NCBI RefSeq assembly: GCF_013459645.1
Contig: NZ_CP054861.1
Span: 664,501 to 728,500, forward strand
Source: Martelella sp. NC20
Lineage (GTDB): Bacteria; Pseudomonadota; Alphaproteobacteria; Rhizobiales; Rhizobiaceae
DNA: 64,000 nucleotides
Direction of reading: 5' to 3'
Position 1 is the first letter of the stretch. Every line of letters begins with the position of its first letter. Under the pieces are notes generated by a model. It was not told the DNA's origin. It did no database searches and saw nothing but the letters and a program-made list of their open reading frames with translations. The position numbers and the translations under genes are program-made. Positions 43,399 to 53,514 of this stretch are shown one piece after another.

Positions 43399-44697
43399 CT
43401 ACTTCGAAAGCCGGCTGAAGCGGTAGGGGGCCGGGTCGACGATCGGCGTCATGCCCGACACCAGATCCGCGGCCAGTTGGCCCGCCGCGGGCGATGTGCC
43501 AAACCCATGTCCCGAAAATCCGGTGGCCAAGGTCAGACCGGGAACCCGATCGAGCCCCGAAATAACCGGCAGCGAATCCGGCGTGACATCGATCATTCCG
43601 GCCCAGGCTTCCCTCATCTCGGCTTTCTCGAAAACCGGGAAGGCCTTGACCGTATTGGCGATCGCTTCGGCGATCAGGCCCGCGTCGACCAAGGGGTCCT
43701 TGGTGCGCACCCGCTCGAACGGCGAAGGGCCGGTGTCCTTCCAGCGCCTCGGCAATCCGAGATCGCCGAGGAATTCGCGTCCCAGCGACAACCGCAAATA
43801 TTTCCAGTTGTTCCGCAGCGTTGGCAGATATTTGAGCCCGATCAACAGGTTGTCGATCGTCAGCGGATGGCACAGCGCCCCGCGCTGGGTCACGGTATAT
43901 CCGCCGTCCAGCCGCTTTCGAAACGAGAAGTCCGAGGCCCCGAACGCGATGTCCGACGGCCCGTCCATGGGCGCGGTGCGGATGACGGAGGCAACCATCG
44001 GAAGCGTGGGCAAGGAGATGCCCATATTGCCTAGGAAACGGCGCGACCACAGCCCGGCGGCGAGCAAAACCTGATCGCATTTGATTTCGCCGCGCTCGGT
44101 ATGGACGCCGGCCACCCGGCCGCCTGCAAGGGAAAGCGAAAACGCCGCGCAATTCTCGATGATGACAGCGCCCTTCTGCTGCGCCGCCGTCGCGATCGCG
44201 CTCGACGCCAGCGTCGGTTCGGCATAACCGTCCGAAGGGGTGTGAATGCCGCCTACCCATTTTTCTGCCGTGCCGGGCAACAGATCGTCGATTTCGCGCG
44301 GGGTGACGAGCCGCGAGTCGAGCGAAAGGTCCGAGACGGCCTGAAGCCATTTCCTGTGGGGCTCCATTTCGGCTTCGCTGCGAGCGGCATACATGATGCC
44401 GGCGCGGCGATATCCCACGTCGAAACCGGTGCGCTGGGGCATCTGCGTCCACAGCGTATCGGAAGCGACCGAAAGGGCCACGTCCTCCGGATCGCGGTTC
44501 AGCTTTCGCACCCACCCCAGATTCCGAGATGACTGCTCCGCGCCGATCCGCCCCTTCTCCAGAATGGTGACCGGAATGCCCCGCTCCGCAAGCGTCAGAC
44601 CCGCCGTCAGCCCGATGATCCCGCCGCCAAGGATGACCACAGTGGTCTGCCTTGGCAGGTCGGATGAGGTCTGTACGGGTCTGATGATCGGCGCCAT
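43399..44697 (-). CDS. FAD-dependent amino-acid/amine oxidoreductase (DAO family)
   Basis: The 432-residue protein has an N-terminal dinucleotide-binding motif VVILGGGIIGLTAGLTLAER, then SSRNLGWVRKL and a C-terminal FSGHGFGTSPAAGQLAADL typical of the DAO (D-amino-acid oxidase/glycine oxidase-like) fold. It oxidises an amine or amino acid C-N bond with FAD. It is the last of three leftward genes after a RidA protein and an ornithine-cyclodeaminase homologue, so its imine product is likely to be handled by RidA. Substrate unknown; opines or N-methyl amino acids are possibilities. Confidence 0.85.
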   Translation of the reverse strand: MAPIIRPVQTSSDLPRQTTVVILGGGIIGLTAGLTLAERGIPVTILEKGRIGAEQSSRNLGWVRKLNRDPEDVALSVASDTLWTQMPQRTGFDVGYRRAGIMYAARSEAEMEPHRKWLQAVSDLSLDSRLVTPREIDDLLPGTAEKWVGGIHTPSDGYAEPTLASSAIATAAQQKGAVIIENCAAFSLSLAGGRVAGVHTERGEIKCDQVLLAAGLWSRRFLGNMGISLPTLPMVASVIRTAPMDGPSDIAFGASDFSFRKRLDGGYTVTQRGALCHPLTIDNLLIGLKYLPTLRNNWKYLRLSLGREFLGDLGLPRRWKDTGPSPFERVRTKDPLVDAGLIAEAIANTVKAFPVFEKAEMREAWAGMIDVTPDSLPVISGLDRVPGLTLATGFSGHGFGTSPAAGQLAADLVSGMTPIVDPAPYRFSRLSK

Positions 44698-44751
44698 GAG
44701 AACGGTCCTGAACGCGGTGAGTGTTTGCTTAGGGGCGAAGCGACATGTAGG

Positions 44752-45177
44752 TTACGAGGCAGAAAGATTGATCAGCCTGGTGTTGCCCTTGCCTGCGCCA
44801 CGATAGGCCGTGACGTCAATTTCCACGCGGTAGATCTTGGAGCCCAATGCCGGGCACACCATCGTCGTCGCCGGATCGATGCCGCGGAACCTCTTGCCCA
44901 GAACCTCGCCGACGGCATCGCCATCGGCCGGATCCTGAACGTAGACTCGCGAGGAAACGACATCCTCCAAGCTCGAATCCACAGCCTGAAGCGCGCGTTC
45001 GATATTGGCCAGAACCTGCTCGGTCTGCGCGGTGATGTCGTCCGGAATCTCCTTGGTCTCGGGATTCCGGCCCGCGGTGTTGGACACGAAAATCAGATTG
45101 TCCACCGCGACCACGCGCGAATAGCTGGCCCAGTCCTCGAACTTGTTGCCGGTTTTTACCTTGATCACATCAACCAT
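44752..45177 (-). CDS. RidA/YjgF/UK114-family protein
   Basis: The 141-residue protein shows the RidA fold: a VVAVDNLIFVSNTAGRNPET beta-strand region, QTEQVLANIERALQAVDSSL helix, VVSSRVYVQD, and a C-terminal VEIDVTAYR close to the usual IE(I/V)xAxA end. The conserved arginine of SRVYV-type strands is present. RidA proteins hydrolyse reactive enamines/imines released by amino-acid or amine oxidases and lyases. That suits its place between the OCD-like and FAD oxidase genes. Confidence 0.85.
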   Translation of the reverse strand: MVDVIKVKTGNKFEDWASYSRVVAVDNLIFVSNTAGRNPETKEIPDDITAQTEQVLANIERALQAVDSSLEDVVSSRVYVQDPADGDAVGEVLGKRFRGIDPATTMVCPALGSKIYRVEIDVTAYRGAGKGNTRLINLSAS

Positions 45178-45206
45178 TATCTATCTCTCCAGACTGCGGG
45201 GAAAAC

Positions 45207-46346
45207 CTAGCGAAGAACCGGCTCGTCCCAGAGATTGAGCTTCACGCCAATCCCCTTCTCGATCGCGTTGCGATAGAGCATGGTTCCCCATGCCACGTCC
45301 TCGACCGGCATGCCGCCCACCGAAAGCATGATGATTTCGTCGTCATTTTGCCGTCCGGGCGCCTCGCCGGCGACGATGCGGCTCAAATCCTCAAGGTCAT
45401 CCATGCGAAGCCGGCCCTCGTCGACCAGATCCATGAAGCGCATGCCGACGGCGGGAATGTGCTTGTGCGTCGGCTTGGGCGTTTCGTGGTGCCAGGCTTC
45501 ATAGAGCGGGGTGAATTCCAGCACCTTGCGCACATCGGGACCTTCGACGCCGCGGTCGAAATTTCCGAGAGCCGGCATGGCGAAGAACGTACCCGGGCTG
45601 ATCCACTCGCGCTTCACATGCGGATAGGTGGACGGATCGCCTGTCGGGCCGGAAGAGCAATAGGCCACCACATCGGATCCACGCACCAGTTCCTCGTCGC
45701 TGCCGACTTCCTCGATATGTTTGACCTGCGGATAAGTGCTCCGGACCCATTCCGCGAAAGCGTCGAGGTTCTTTCGGCCGCGACCCTTCACCTTGACGGT
45801 GTCGATACCGGGGCATGCGGCAATGAAGGCGCTGAGCGCAGTCTTGCCCATGACGCCTGGACCGAGAATCCCTGCAACCCTGGAGTCTTTTCTCGCAAGA
45901 TGTCTGGCGCCGACGCCCGGCACCGCGCCAGTGCGATAGGCCGACAGAAGATTGGCCGACATCAGCGCGAGCGGCGCGCCGGTGTCGGTGTCGTTCAGGA
46001 TGAACATCAGGATCGAACGCGGCAGGCCCCTGTCCCGGTTCGCGATGTTGGAGCCGTACCATTTCACGCCGGTCGTGCCGAACTTGCCGCCGAGATAGGC
46101 CGGCATCGCCATGAAGCGACGATCCGCCGTGGGCTTGGGCATGTTCGGAAAAGGCGAGTCTTCCGGAAATAGGATCAATGAGCCGTGCGAGCTGTTGTTC
46201 GCGCCGGCCATGCGGTAGTCGCCGCTGGCAAGCAGCCCGAACATCTCTTCCATGGCATCGACACAGGCGGGCATGTCGGTGACGCCGGCGCGCACCATGT
46301 CCGGCTCGGACAGATAGATGAAATCGATCTTGGTGGAAGTGGTCAT
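45207..46346 (-). CDS. Ornithine cyclodeaminase/mu-crystallin-family protein
   Basis: The 379-residue protein belongs to the OCD/mu-crystallin family. The Rossmann part carries VAGILGPGVMGKTALSAFIA and VVAYCSSGPTGDPSTYPHV, and the N-terminal part has GTTGVKWYGSNIANRD and ALMSANLLSAYRTGAVPGVG with the substrate-binding lysine and arginine. It is longer than typical OCD and resembles the OCD-like subunit B annotated beside tyramine/amine oxidases. ATG at 46346 follows GAGG; a longer frame to 46418 has no site. It may interconvert an imine and an amino acid with NAD(P)H. It is likely co-transcribed with ridA and the oxidase. Confidence 0.82.
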   Translation of the reverse strand: MTTSTKIDFIYLSEPDMVRAGVTDMPACVDAMEEMFGLLASGDYRMAGANNSSHGSLILFPEDSPFPNMPKPTADRRFMAMPAYLGGKFGTTGVKWYGSNIANRDRGLPRSILMFILNDTDTGAPLALMSANLLSAYRTGAVPGVGARHLARKDSRVAGILGPGVMGKTALSAFIAACPGIDTVKVKGRGRKNLDAFAEWVRSTYPQVKHIEEVGSDEELVRGSDVVAYCSSGPTGDPSTYPHVKREWISPGTFFAMPALGNFDRGVEGPDVRKVLEFTPLYEAWHHETPKPTHKHIPAVGMRFMDLVDEGRLRMDDLEDLSRIVAGEAPGRQNDDEIIMLSVGGMPVEDVAWGTMLYRNAIEKGIGVKLNLWDEPVLR

Positions 46347-46695
46347 TCTGTCATCCTCGTTGTCAACCAGCGGTTCGCCAACCGTGGCCGTCTGCTGTGA
46401 GCCTCTGCACGAGCGCACGGCGGAACGGCAAGGCGTTCCAACCGCACCAACGCGCCACGTCTCCTCTCCCGCAGCATATCTACGTATTCGACGGCCCAGG
46501 GCATATCCGGGTAAGCGGAGGGTTCAGTCGAGGGCCGCCTGCCAGCTCCCGGCGAACGGTGCTTGAGTGGTAATGCATGGGCAGACCCCCATGAATTGCG
46601 CTTGCGGCCATTTACGTAACAATTCCGGCCATGCCCATGGAGCCGGTCGCGGTTGTCCGCACCGTTGCGCAGGCGAAGCGGGAAGCGTGCTTACC
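46347..46695. other. Intergenic region between the AraC gene and the OCD-like gene
   Basis: This 349-bp stretch lies between two leftward genes and should contain the promoter of the OCD-like/RidA/oxidase operon, presumably the target of the AraC regulator. No clear repeated half-sites could be picked out by eye. Confidence 0.4.
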
Positions 46696-47793
46696 TCAAG
46701 TGTGGGATGACTGTCTGCGGGCTGCCTTGCGCGCGGCACTGGGCGACTCGCCGGTCAGACTGCGAAAGGCCCGAGAGAACGCCGCCTGGTTTCCATAGCC
46801 GAGATGCTCGGCCATTTGCTCTATGGTGATCGTTCCGCCACTCATAAGGTTCCTGGCCTTCTTCATGCGCTCATCGTTGACGATTTTTCTGAAGCTCGTC
46901 TCGTGCGCGCTGAGTTGGCGGCGGATGGTGCGGGGGCTGACGGCGAGTTCATCGCACACCGATTTAAGGTCGATTGCCTCCCGGCCCAACCGCCGCGCAA
47001 CGATCAGCGCGACTCGTTCGGGGAGAGAACGATGCCGCTCTTCCGGCGCGCCGAGCAGATCGAACAGATGGCTCTCGACGATCTGACGCGCCGCCTCGTT
47101 GAAGCGCAACCAATTGCTCAAGGGGCGTTCCAGATCGGCTTCGAGAAGCACCATGCCGTTGGCGGAGGCGTTGCCTGTTATCCTGCATTTGAAGAACCGG
47201 CGCAGAGCATCCGCGTGGTCGGAAACGTCGTGCTCGAACCTCACTTCCACGGGGTTCCAGCGATCGGACAGCAATTGCCGCACCATGCCGCACAGGCCCG
47301 CTATGGCGTATTCCGCGTCCTGACGCCTCGGCCATACGCTCAGATCGTCGATCATGTAGATATAGATGCTTTGCTCTTCCTGCCTTTTACAGGACATGGT
47401 GGTATGGCTCTGCCATAACCTCTGAAACCGCGCGAACACATCCAGCGCCCCTCTTAGCGTCTGGGCCGTCGCAAGCAGGGAATAGACCGGACCGACCTCC
47501 CAGGCGCGAAACGCCTGCCCCATTTCCAGGCCGAGATAGGGCCGCTCCAGCAGGTTGGCCGCATCCTCGAAGAAGCCGACATAGGCGCGCAACGGGATCA
47601 TCGCATATGGGCTGCCGGCCGGGCCGTCTGACAGGCCATGCCGGGACAAGAGGTCCGTCACGTCCTTGCCATCCCTCACCATCTCCCTGACAATAGCGTC
47701 CACGAATAGCCGCCGCACGACCGGCAGGGTCTCGTTTCGACCGGCAATTTCATAGACTCCCATTCCAGCGGTATGTTTAGCGTTGGTCTGCAT
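46696..47793 (-). CDS. AraC-family transcriptional regulator
   Basis: The 365-residue protein has an N-terminal arabinose-binding-like domain (AraC type with PF12625 layout) and a C-terminal AraC double helix-turn-helix: DLKSVCDELAVSPRTIRRQL and ITIEQMAEHLGYGNQAAFSR, followed by AFRSLTGESPSAARK. GGAG lies 6 bases before the ATG at 47793. It is upstream of the OCD-like/RidA/FAD oxidase genes on the same strand and divergent from the peptide-type ABC operon, so it could regulate either or both. Confidence 0.87.
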   Translation of the reverse strand: MQTNAKHTAGMGVYEIAGRNETLPVVRRLFVDAIVREMVRDGKDVTDLLSRHGLSDGPAGSPYAMIPLRAYVGFFEDAANLLERPYLGLEMGQAFRAWEVGPVYSLLATAQTLRGALDVFARFQRLWQSHTTMSCKRQEEQSIYIYMIDDLSVWPRRQDAEYAIAGLCGMVRQLLSDRWNPVEVRFEHDVSDHADALRRFFKCRITGNASANGMVLLEADLERPLSNWLRFNEAARQIVESHLFDLLGAPEERHRSLPERVALIVARRLGREAIDLKSVCDELAVSPRTIRRQLSAHETSFRKIVNDERMKKARNLMSGGTITIEQMAEHLGYGNQAAFSRAFRSLTGESPSAARKAARRQSSHT

Positions 47794-48161
47794 GGCCTAC
47801 TCCAAAGCGGTAGGCGGCGGCGATCGCCGTCCCCAAATTTTATTTTACTTACGAAACAATAGCGCGATTATGGCCGCTAATGCAAAATATTCGGTCACAA
47901 AGTGCATGGATCGCGGGTTTTGGTGTCCTCTACACTCACATGAGTTCGTTCGACCGTCCACCCGCCAAAACTGACTTTGCTGTATCATGACCGCGATGAA
48001 CAGACTGGGACAAGATAGACCATGTTCTACGCCCACGAATTTGCAGTTTCGGCCGCGGACCTCCCGCGATCGCGTGTCTACAGGGTCGGGCTTTTCATTC
48101 AGCGGACCGGAGCGGTCTGCAACGCGGCATTCGTGTCCTCAGCCAAGCAAGGAGAATACCG
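47794..48161. other. Divergent promoter region between AraC and ABC operon
   Basis: This 368-bp stretch is AT-richer near 47835-47900 (TTTTATTTTACTTACGAAAC). It must contain the araC-type promoter and that of the SBP5 gene, whose ribosome site AAGGAG is at the right end. No coding sequence is seen. Confidence 0.45.
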
Positions 48162-49694
48162 ATGAACAAGATCGACAGGCGACTGTTCCTGAAGCTCGCA
48201 GCGGCAGCCGGCGGAGCGCTGGTAGCCCGCCCGGATCTCACCTTTGCCGATGACGGCGAAATCGAGAACGTATCGATTGCCTGGACCTCCGATCCGGTCA
48301 CCTGGGATCCCAATCAGCGGCTTGCGCCCGACCCGCAGTCGATCCTCAAAACGATTTTCGACCAGCCGATCGACCAGCTTCAGAATCTGGAACTGGCGCC
48401 CAATGTCCTCACCGACTGGAAGCTGGCTGACGACGCGATGAGCATGCATGTGTGGATGCGCGACGACATCACGTTCTCGGATGGCTCTCCGATGACGATG
48501 GAGGACTTCCGCTACACCTTCTTCGAACGCATACAGCAGGGCGATGAAATCGATCTCGTCGTCGGCTTCGGCGTGGTATCCGACATCGAAATCATCTCGC
48601 CGACCGAGGGCATCATGCGGTTTTCGCAGCCCTTCGCCACCCCGGCGCAGTGGCTGAGCTTCAGCGCAAGCTTCGTGATTTCCAAGGCTTATGCCGAGAA
48701 GGTGGGCATCGAGGGCCTGCAGACCAAGCCGATGGGATCCGGCCCCTATGAACTGGTGGAATACGAGCGCGACAGCCGGATCGTGCTGAAGCGCCGCGAC
48801 GATTACTGGGGCGAACTGCCGGCCATCAAGCAGCTCACCTTCGAGATCATTCCCGACGCCACGGCCCGTCTTGCGGCGCTCGAATCCGGCAATGTCGACT
48901 TCGCCGTCGAACTGTCGATCCGCGACGTCAAGCGCCTGCAGCAATCCGATCGCTTCAAGGCCATCGCAAACCCGATCGCCCGGATCATCTATGTCACTGT
49001 GCGCGCGGACGGCACTTTCGAGGACAAGAACATCCGTCTTGCCGCCCATTACGCCATCAACAAGGAGTTGTTGTCCAAGGCCTTCTTCGGCGGAGACGCC
49101 GTGGCGATCGATGCTCCTTCGATCCCGGGCATGCCCGGCTACCCCGAGGATTTCGAGTTCCCCTACGACCCAGAGAAGGCCAAGGAGTTGCTGGCGCAAT
49201 CCGGCTATGGCCCGGACAATCCGGTCACCATTGGCTTTGCGACCACAAACGGCAACTTCGCCGGCGACTACGATATTGCGCGCGCCATCGTCACGATGTG
49301 GGACAAGGTCGGCATCAAGACGGACCTGCAGGTCATCACCGAAGGGCAGTGGTACGATCTCAACGCCACCGGCAAGCTTCCCGATGCCTCGCTGTTCGTC
49401 TGGGAGAACGGCACCGGCGACCCGGAAATCTTTACCGGCAACATGTTCAACGCCGATCTGCCCTTCGCCACCTTCCGGCGGCCCGACATCACGGCCAAGA
49501 TCAAACCGCTGTTCGACATCGCGGATTATGACGAACGCATCCGCCAGTATGATGAGCTGAACCGCTGGCTCATCGAAGAAGGGGCAATCATTCCGCTGCT
49601 GCAGGCGATCCAGACCATCGGCTACAGCAACCAGTTCAACTTCCAGCCCTGGACCAATGGCTGGATCCTGCCCCGTGCCATCACGAAGGCCTGA
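48162..49694 (+). CDS. Family 5 ABC solute-binding protein with Tat-type signal
   Basis: The 510-residue protein is an SBP_bac_5 (DppA/OppA-like) binding protein. The N-terminus has a twin-arginine-type motif, DRRLFLKLAAAAGGALVA, so export may be by the Tat route. Characteristic blocks are WDPNQRLAPDP, the MHVWMRDDITFSDGSPMTME region, and PMGSGPYELVEYERDSRIVL. Family ligands are oligopeptides, nickel, opines or glycosides; the ligand is not known here. AAGGAG precedes the ATG. Two permease genes and a double ATPase gene follow, forming a complete importer. Confidence 0.88.
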   Translation: MNKIDRRLFLKLAAAAGGALVARPDLTFADDGEIENVSIAWTSDPVTWDPNQRLAPDPQSILKTIFDQPIDQLQNLELAPNVLTDWKLADDAMSMHVWMRDDITFSDGSPMTMEDFRYTFFERIQQGDEIDLVVGFGVVSDIEIISPTEGIMRFSQPFATPAQWLSFSASFVISKAYAEKVGIEGLQTKPMGSGPYELVEYERDSRIVLKRRDDYWGELPAIKQLTFEIIPDATARLAALESGNVDFAVELSIRDVKRLQQSDRFKAIANPIARIIYVTVRADGTFEDKNIRLAAHYAINKELLSKAFFGGDAVAIDAPSIPGMPGYPEDFEFPYDPEKAKELLAQSGYGPDNPVTIGFATTNGNFAGDYDIARAIVTMWDKVGIKTDLQVITEGQWYDLNATGKLPDASLFVWENGTGDPEIFTGNMFNADLPFATFRRPDITAKIKPLFDIADYDERIRQYDELNRWLIEEGAIIPLLQAIQTIGYSNQFNFQPWTNGWILPRAITKA

Positions 49695-49716
49695 ACGGGT
49701 CTGACGACCTCCCTTG

Positions 49717-49738
49717 ACCGCCGCCGCTCAGCGGCGGT
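49717..49738 (+). terminator. Attenuating hairpin after the binding-protein gene
   Basis: ACCGCCGC and GCGGCGGT form an 8-bp stem around a 6-base loop between the binding protein and first permease genes. Without a T run it is more likely an mRNA-processing or stability element than a full terminator. Confidence 0.5.
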
Positions 49739-49767
49739 CCGCACTTCTCTTTCAGGGACCGAGATAG

Positions 49768-50784
49768 TTGATCAAATCGCTGCTGTTGATCCTCGGACGA
49801 CGCCTGGCCTCGCTTGTGCCAGTGTTCGTCATTGTTTCGATGCTGGTGTTCGTGGCCTTGAGAGCACTGCCCGTCAATCCCGCTCAGATGGCGCTGCCAC
49901 CGCAGGCCACCCTTGAGCAGGTAGAGGCCAAGCGTCTGGAGATGGGGCTCGATAAACCCATCTGGCAACAATATGCCCACTGGGTGGGACAGGCTGTCCG
50001 GGGCGATTTCGGCGATTCCGCCCAGTACCGGATGCCGACCAGCGAGGTCATACTGTCCCGCCTGCCCGCCACGGTCGAACTGGCGCTTGGCGCACTGGTT
50101 TTTGCGGTGATCGTCGGCGTGGCCGGCGGACTGTCGCTCTTCGCGGTCCGGGGTACGCCGCTTGAGGGCGTGGCGGTTTTCGGAACGTCGGTGCTGATGG
50201 CGCTGCCGGACTTTCTGTTGTCCCTGCTCTTCATCCTGCTTTTCGGCGTAATCATTCAGATCTTCCCCGTCAACGGGCGTCTCGGCCCGGGAATGATCGT
50301 GCCCGACCAGACAGGTTTCCTGGTCATCGACGCCTTCCTGACCGGCGATCCGTCGCTGATCGGCAGCACGCTCTCCCATATGGCGCTGCCGGTCATGGCG
50401 CTCGGCCTTGCCTTCGCCCCGCTGATCATCCGGGTGCTGCATTCGAGCCTGATCTCGATCTATGAGGAAAGCTATATCCGCCAGGCCCGGATGCGCGGCC
50501 TGAGCGAAACCCAGATTCTGTTCGGTCAGGCGCTGAAAAACGCCATGCTGCCCGTCATCATCCTCGTCGGCACCCAGTTCGGCCTGCTGTTCGGCGGAAC
50601 GCTGCTGGTCGAGATGATCTTTTCCTATCCCGGCATTGGTAATCTGATGCTGCGGTCGATGCAATCCAGCGATCTCGAGGTCATCCAGACCGTCGCCCTG
50701 ATCTATTGCGCGACCACGCTGCTGTTCAACTCACTGGCCGATGCCCTCGCCTACATGATTAATCCAAGGTTGCGTTCCTCATGA
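49768..50784 (+). CDS. ABC transporter permease (DppB type)
   Basis: This is a 338-residue membrane protein beginning with the DppB-like LLLILGRRLASLVPVFVIVS helix, with the EAA-type loop YIRQARMRGLSETQILFGQA and the FSYPGIGNLMLRSM end segment. It starts with TTG at 49768, after AGGGACCGAGATAG; no ATG is available near the conserved start. It overlaps the second permease by 4 bases. It forms half of the membrane channel of the importer. Confidence 0.88.
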   Translation: MIKSLLLILGRRLASLVPVFVIVSMLVFVALRALPVNPAQMALPPQATLEQVEAKRLEMGLDKPIWQQYAHWVGQAVRGDFGDSAQYRMPTSEVILSRLPATVELALGALVFAVIVGVAGGLSLFAVRGTPLEGVAVFGTSVLMALPDFLLSLLFILLFGVIIQIFPVNGRLGPGMIVPDQTGFLVIDAFLTGDPSLIGSTLSHMALPVMALGLAFAPLIIRVLHSSLISIYEESYIRQARMRGLSETQILFGQALKNAMLPVIILVGTQFGLLFGGTLLVEMIFSYPGIGNLMLRSMQSSDLEVIQTVALIYCATTLLFNSLADALAYMINPRLRSS

Positions 50785-51620
50785 GCCGATTTCCGACCAG
50801 ATTGCTCGACACGCGATTCATTATCGGCTCGGTGTCGGCGTCGATCGTTCTGTTCGCTGCGATCTTCGCTCCCTGGCTGGCGCCCTATCCACCCAACGAC
50901 CAGGACCTGCTGAACATGCTGATGCCGCCGGTCTGGGTTCAGGGCGGTTCGATGGAGCATGTTCTGGGCACCGACAGCCTCGGGCGGGACACGCTTTCCC
51001 GCCTGCTCTACGGCGCGCGGATCGCTATGTATGTTGCCTTCTTCGCCTCGACAGGGGCGATGCTGCTCGGCGCGGTGCTCGCCAATCTGGCGGGCTATTT
51101 CGGCGGCTGGGTCGACTGGGTCATCAGCCGTCTCGTCGAAATCTGGCTGTCCTTCCCGCCCGTCGTGCTATCCATGCTGCTGATCATCGGGCTCGGCATC
51201 GGGATCGACAAGGTGATCCTCGCCATCGTTCTGGTGGACTGGACGCGGTTCTGTCGCGTTTTGCGCAGCGATGTCCAGGTGACGCGGCGCAAGGACTATG
51301 TCTCCTTTGCCCGTCTCATCGGATTTTCGCACCTGCGCATCATGACGCGCGAGATCCTGCCCGCGACGATGCCGATGCTGATCACCCTGTTCAGTCTTCA
51401 GATGGGCATTTCCGTCGTCGTGGAAGCCATCCTGTCCTTCGTCTCGATGGGCGTTCCGCCCAATGAACCGGGATGGGGCCAGATGATCGCCGACGCGCGC
51501 ATGGACGTCTATTCGGCGCCCTGGGGACTGTTTCTGCCCATCGCCGCCATCTTCCTGACCGTGCTCGGTTTCAATCTGCTCGGCGACGGATTGCGTCGCG
51601 TTCTCGACCCCCGTCAATAA
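50781..51620 (+). CDS. ABC transporter permease (DppC type)
   Basis: The 279-residue membrane protein has the DppC features FAPWLAPYPPNDQD, HVLGTDSLGRDTLSRLLYGA and the cytoplasmic loop YVSFARLIGFSHLRIMTREI, ending with NEPGWGQMIADAR. The ATG overlaps the preceding stop by 4 bases, ensuring equal amounts of the two permeases. The ATPase gene starts 19 bases after its stop. Confidence 0.9.
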   Translation: MSRFPTRLLDTRFIIGSVSASIVLFAAIFAPWLAPYPPNDQDLLNMLMPPVWVQGGSMEHVLGTDSLGRDTLSRLLYGARIAMYVAFFASTGAMLLGAVLANLAGYFGGWVDWVISRLVEIWLSFPPVVLSMLLIIGLGIGIDKVILAIVLVDWTRFCRVLRSDVQVTRRKDYVSFARLIGFSHLRIMTREILPATMPMLITLFSLQMGISVVVEAILSFVSMGVPPNEPGWGQMIADARMDVYSAPWGLFLPIAAIFLTVLGFNLLGDGLRRVLDPRQ

Positions 51621-51639
51621 CGAATTGGATCAATCTGCC

Positions 51640-53472
51640 ATGGCCTCGGTACCTATCCTGCGCATATCCGGTCTGGAAGCGGGACTGCCCACGGCGAAAA
51701 CGCGCGTCCTGAGCGATATTTCGCTGACGATCGAACCGGGAAGGATCCTCGGCGTGATCGGGGAGTCCGGGGCCGGCAAGTCTATGCTCGGAAACGCCAT
51801 CGCGGACACGCTCGCCCCGGGTATCGAGGTCACCAACGGCCGGATAAGCTTCGACGGCCGCGAACTGACGACCATGTCAAGGCCCAAGCGTCGGCAAATT
51901 CTGGGCCGCGAGATAGGGTTCATCCCGCAAGAGCCGATGACCGCGCTCAATCCCAGCCTGACCGTGGGGCAGCAGTTCGTGCGCCATCTCAAGCGCATCG
52001 GCATCGTGCAGAAATCCAGCCGGAAGGAGCGCGCGATCGAGCTCCTGGACGAGGTCGGCCTGCGCGACCCCTCGCAACTTCTGCATTCCTATCCCCATCA
52101 ACTATCCGGCGGCATGCTGCAGCGGGTGCTGATCGCCATGGCATTCGCCTCCAATCCCAGGCTTGTCATCGCCGACGAACCGACAACCGCACTCGACGTG
52201 ACCATGCAGGCCCTCGTCATGGAGCTGATCAAGAGAATGCGGGACGCGCACCAGACCTCGGTGCTGCTCATCACGCATGACCTGCGGCTCGCGGCGGACG
52301 TATGCGACGACGTCAGCGTTCTTTATGCCGGCCGTATCGTGGAGGACGGGCCGGCCGAAAGCATCCTCAACGACCCCCGGCATCCCTATTCGCGCTGTCT
52401 GAATCTTGCGACCCCCAGCATGGAGGCCGCGAACCGGACCCTGCTGATTTTGCCGAAGGCAATGGCCACCATCGCCGAACGCAACGAGCTCCCCGGCTGC
52501 GAATTCGCGCCCCGATGTCCGCTTGCCGTCGAGCAATGCAGCCAGCAACGTCCGCCGCTGGAAACCAAAATTGCCGGCCACCGGAGCGCCTGTTTCCGAT
52601 CGGACCTCACCGCGACAATCGAAACGCCGCCGGGAACGATGGACGCAGCGCGGGATTTCGCCTCGGAAAAGATCGTCCTCAAGGCCTCCAATCTTCGCAA
52701 GAGCTATGTGTTGCGGGATATGTTCGGCCGGGCGCGCCACGTCGAAGCGCTCAAGGGTCTCAATTTCGAGGTGCGCGAGGGCGAGTTCGTCGGCGTGGTC
52801 GGGGAAAGCGGTTCGGGGAAAACCACCCTCACCAAGCTCATCGTCGGTCTCGAAGACGTCAGTGAAGGGGAGTTGAGAGTTGCCGAACTCGACGGCGCCG
52901 ACCACTCCAGCGCGAACCGGCGCAGAATTCTCGATCAGGTGCAACTGGTGTTCCAGGATCCGGAATCGGCGCTCAATCCGCGCCGGACCGTCGGGAGCCT
53001 GACGACCCAGCCCGTGGAAGCCAAGGGGCTTCCGCCATCGGCTGCAAGCCGGGACGCGCTGGCCCGCCAATTGCTCGAATATGTGAAGCTGACGCCGGAC
53101 ATGATCTCCCGTTTCCCCAAACAGCTTTCCGGAGGCCAGAAGCAGCGCGTCAACATCGCGCGCGCGCTCTGTTCGAACCCGCGACTGCTGGTGGCCGACG
53201 AGATCGTTTCCGGTCTCGACGTTTCGGTGCAGGCGCAAATCCTGGAGCTGCTGCGGGAATTGCGCAAGAAGACGCCGTTTTCACTGCTGCTGATCTCCCA
53301 CGACTTGTCCGTGGTCCGCCACCTCTGCGACAGGGCGCTCGTCATGTATAAGGGCGAGATCGTCGAACAGGGGCCGGTCGATGACGTCTTCGGCAATCCC
53401 AAACACGATTATACCCGCACCCTGGTCGCCGCCGCGATCGGCAAACCGCCCCACGACCTGGACATCGCCTAG
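51640..53472 (+). CDS. Fused ABC transporter ATPase (DppD-DppF type)
   Basis: The protein of about 610 residues contains two complete peptide-type ABC domains. Domain 1 has [24 protein letters not shown] and DEPTTALD, followed by the oligopeptide C-terminal region with cysteines ([14 protein letters not shown]). Domain 2 has [24 protein letters not shown] and DEIVSGLD. Fusion of DppD and DppF is common and gives one chain that drives the two permeases. ATG 51640 was chosen; a TTG at 51625 is also in frame and neither has a strong ribosome site. Confidence 0.9.
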   Translation: MASVPILRISGLEAGLPTAKTRVLSDISLTIEPGRILGVIGESGAGKSMLGNAIADTLAPGIEVTNGRISFDGRELTTMSRPKRRQILGREIGFIPQEPMTALNPSLTVGQQFVRHLKRIGIVQKSSRKERAIELLDEVGLRDPSQLLHSYPHQLSGGMLQRVLIAMAFASNPRLVIADEPTTALDVTMQALVMELIKRMRDAHQTSVLLITHDLRLAADVCDDVSVLYAGRIVEDGPAESILNDPRHPYSRCLNLATPSMEAANRTLLILPKAMATIAERNELPGCEFAPRCPLAVEQCSQQRPPLETKIAGHRSACFRSDLTATIETPPGTMDAARDFASEKIVLKASNLRKSYVLRDMFGRARHVEALKGLNFEVREGEFVGVVGESGSGKTTLTKLIVGLEDVSEGELRVAELDGADHSSANRRRILDQVQLVFQDPESALNPRRTVGSLTTQPVEAKGLPPSAASRDALARQLLEYVKLTPDMISRFPKQLSGGQKQRVNIARALCSNPRLLVADEIVSGLDVSVQAQILELLRELRKKTPFSLLLISHDLSVVRHLCDRALVMYKGEIVEQGPVDDVFGNPKHDYTRTLVAAAIGKPPHDLDIA

Positions 53473-53514
53473 CGCCAGAATTTCCAGCCGGCGACGCACA
53501 ACATGGAGACAACA

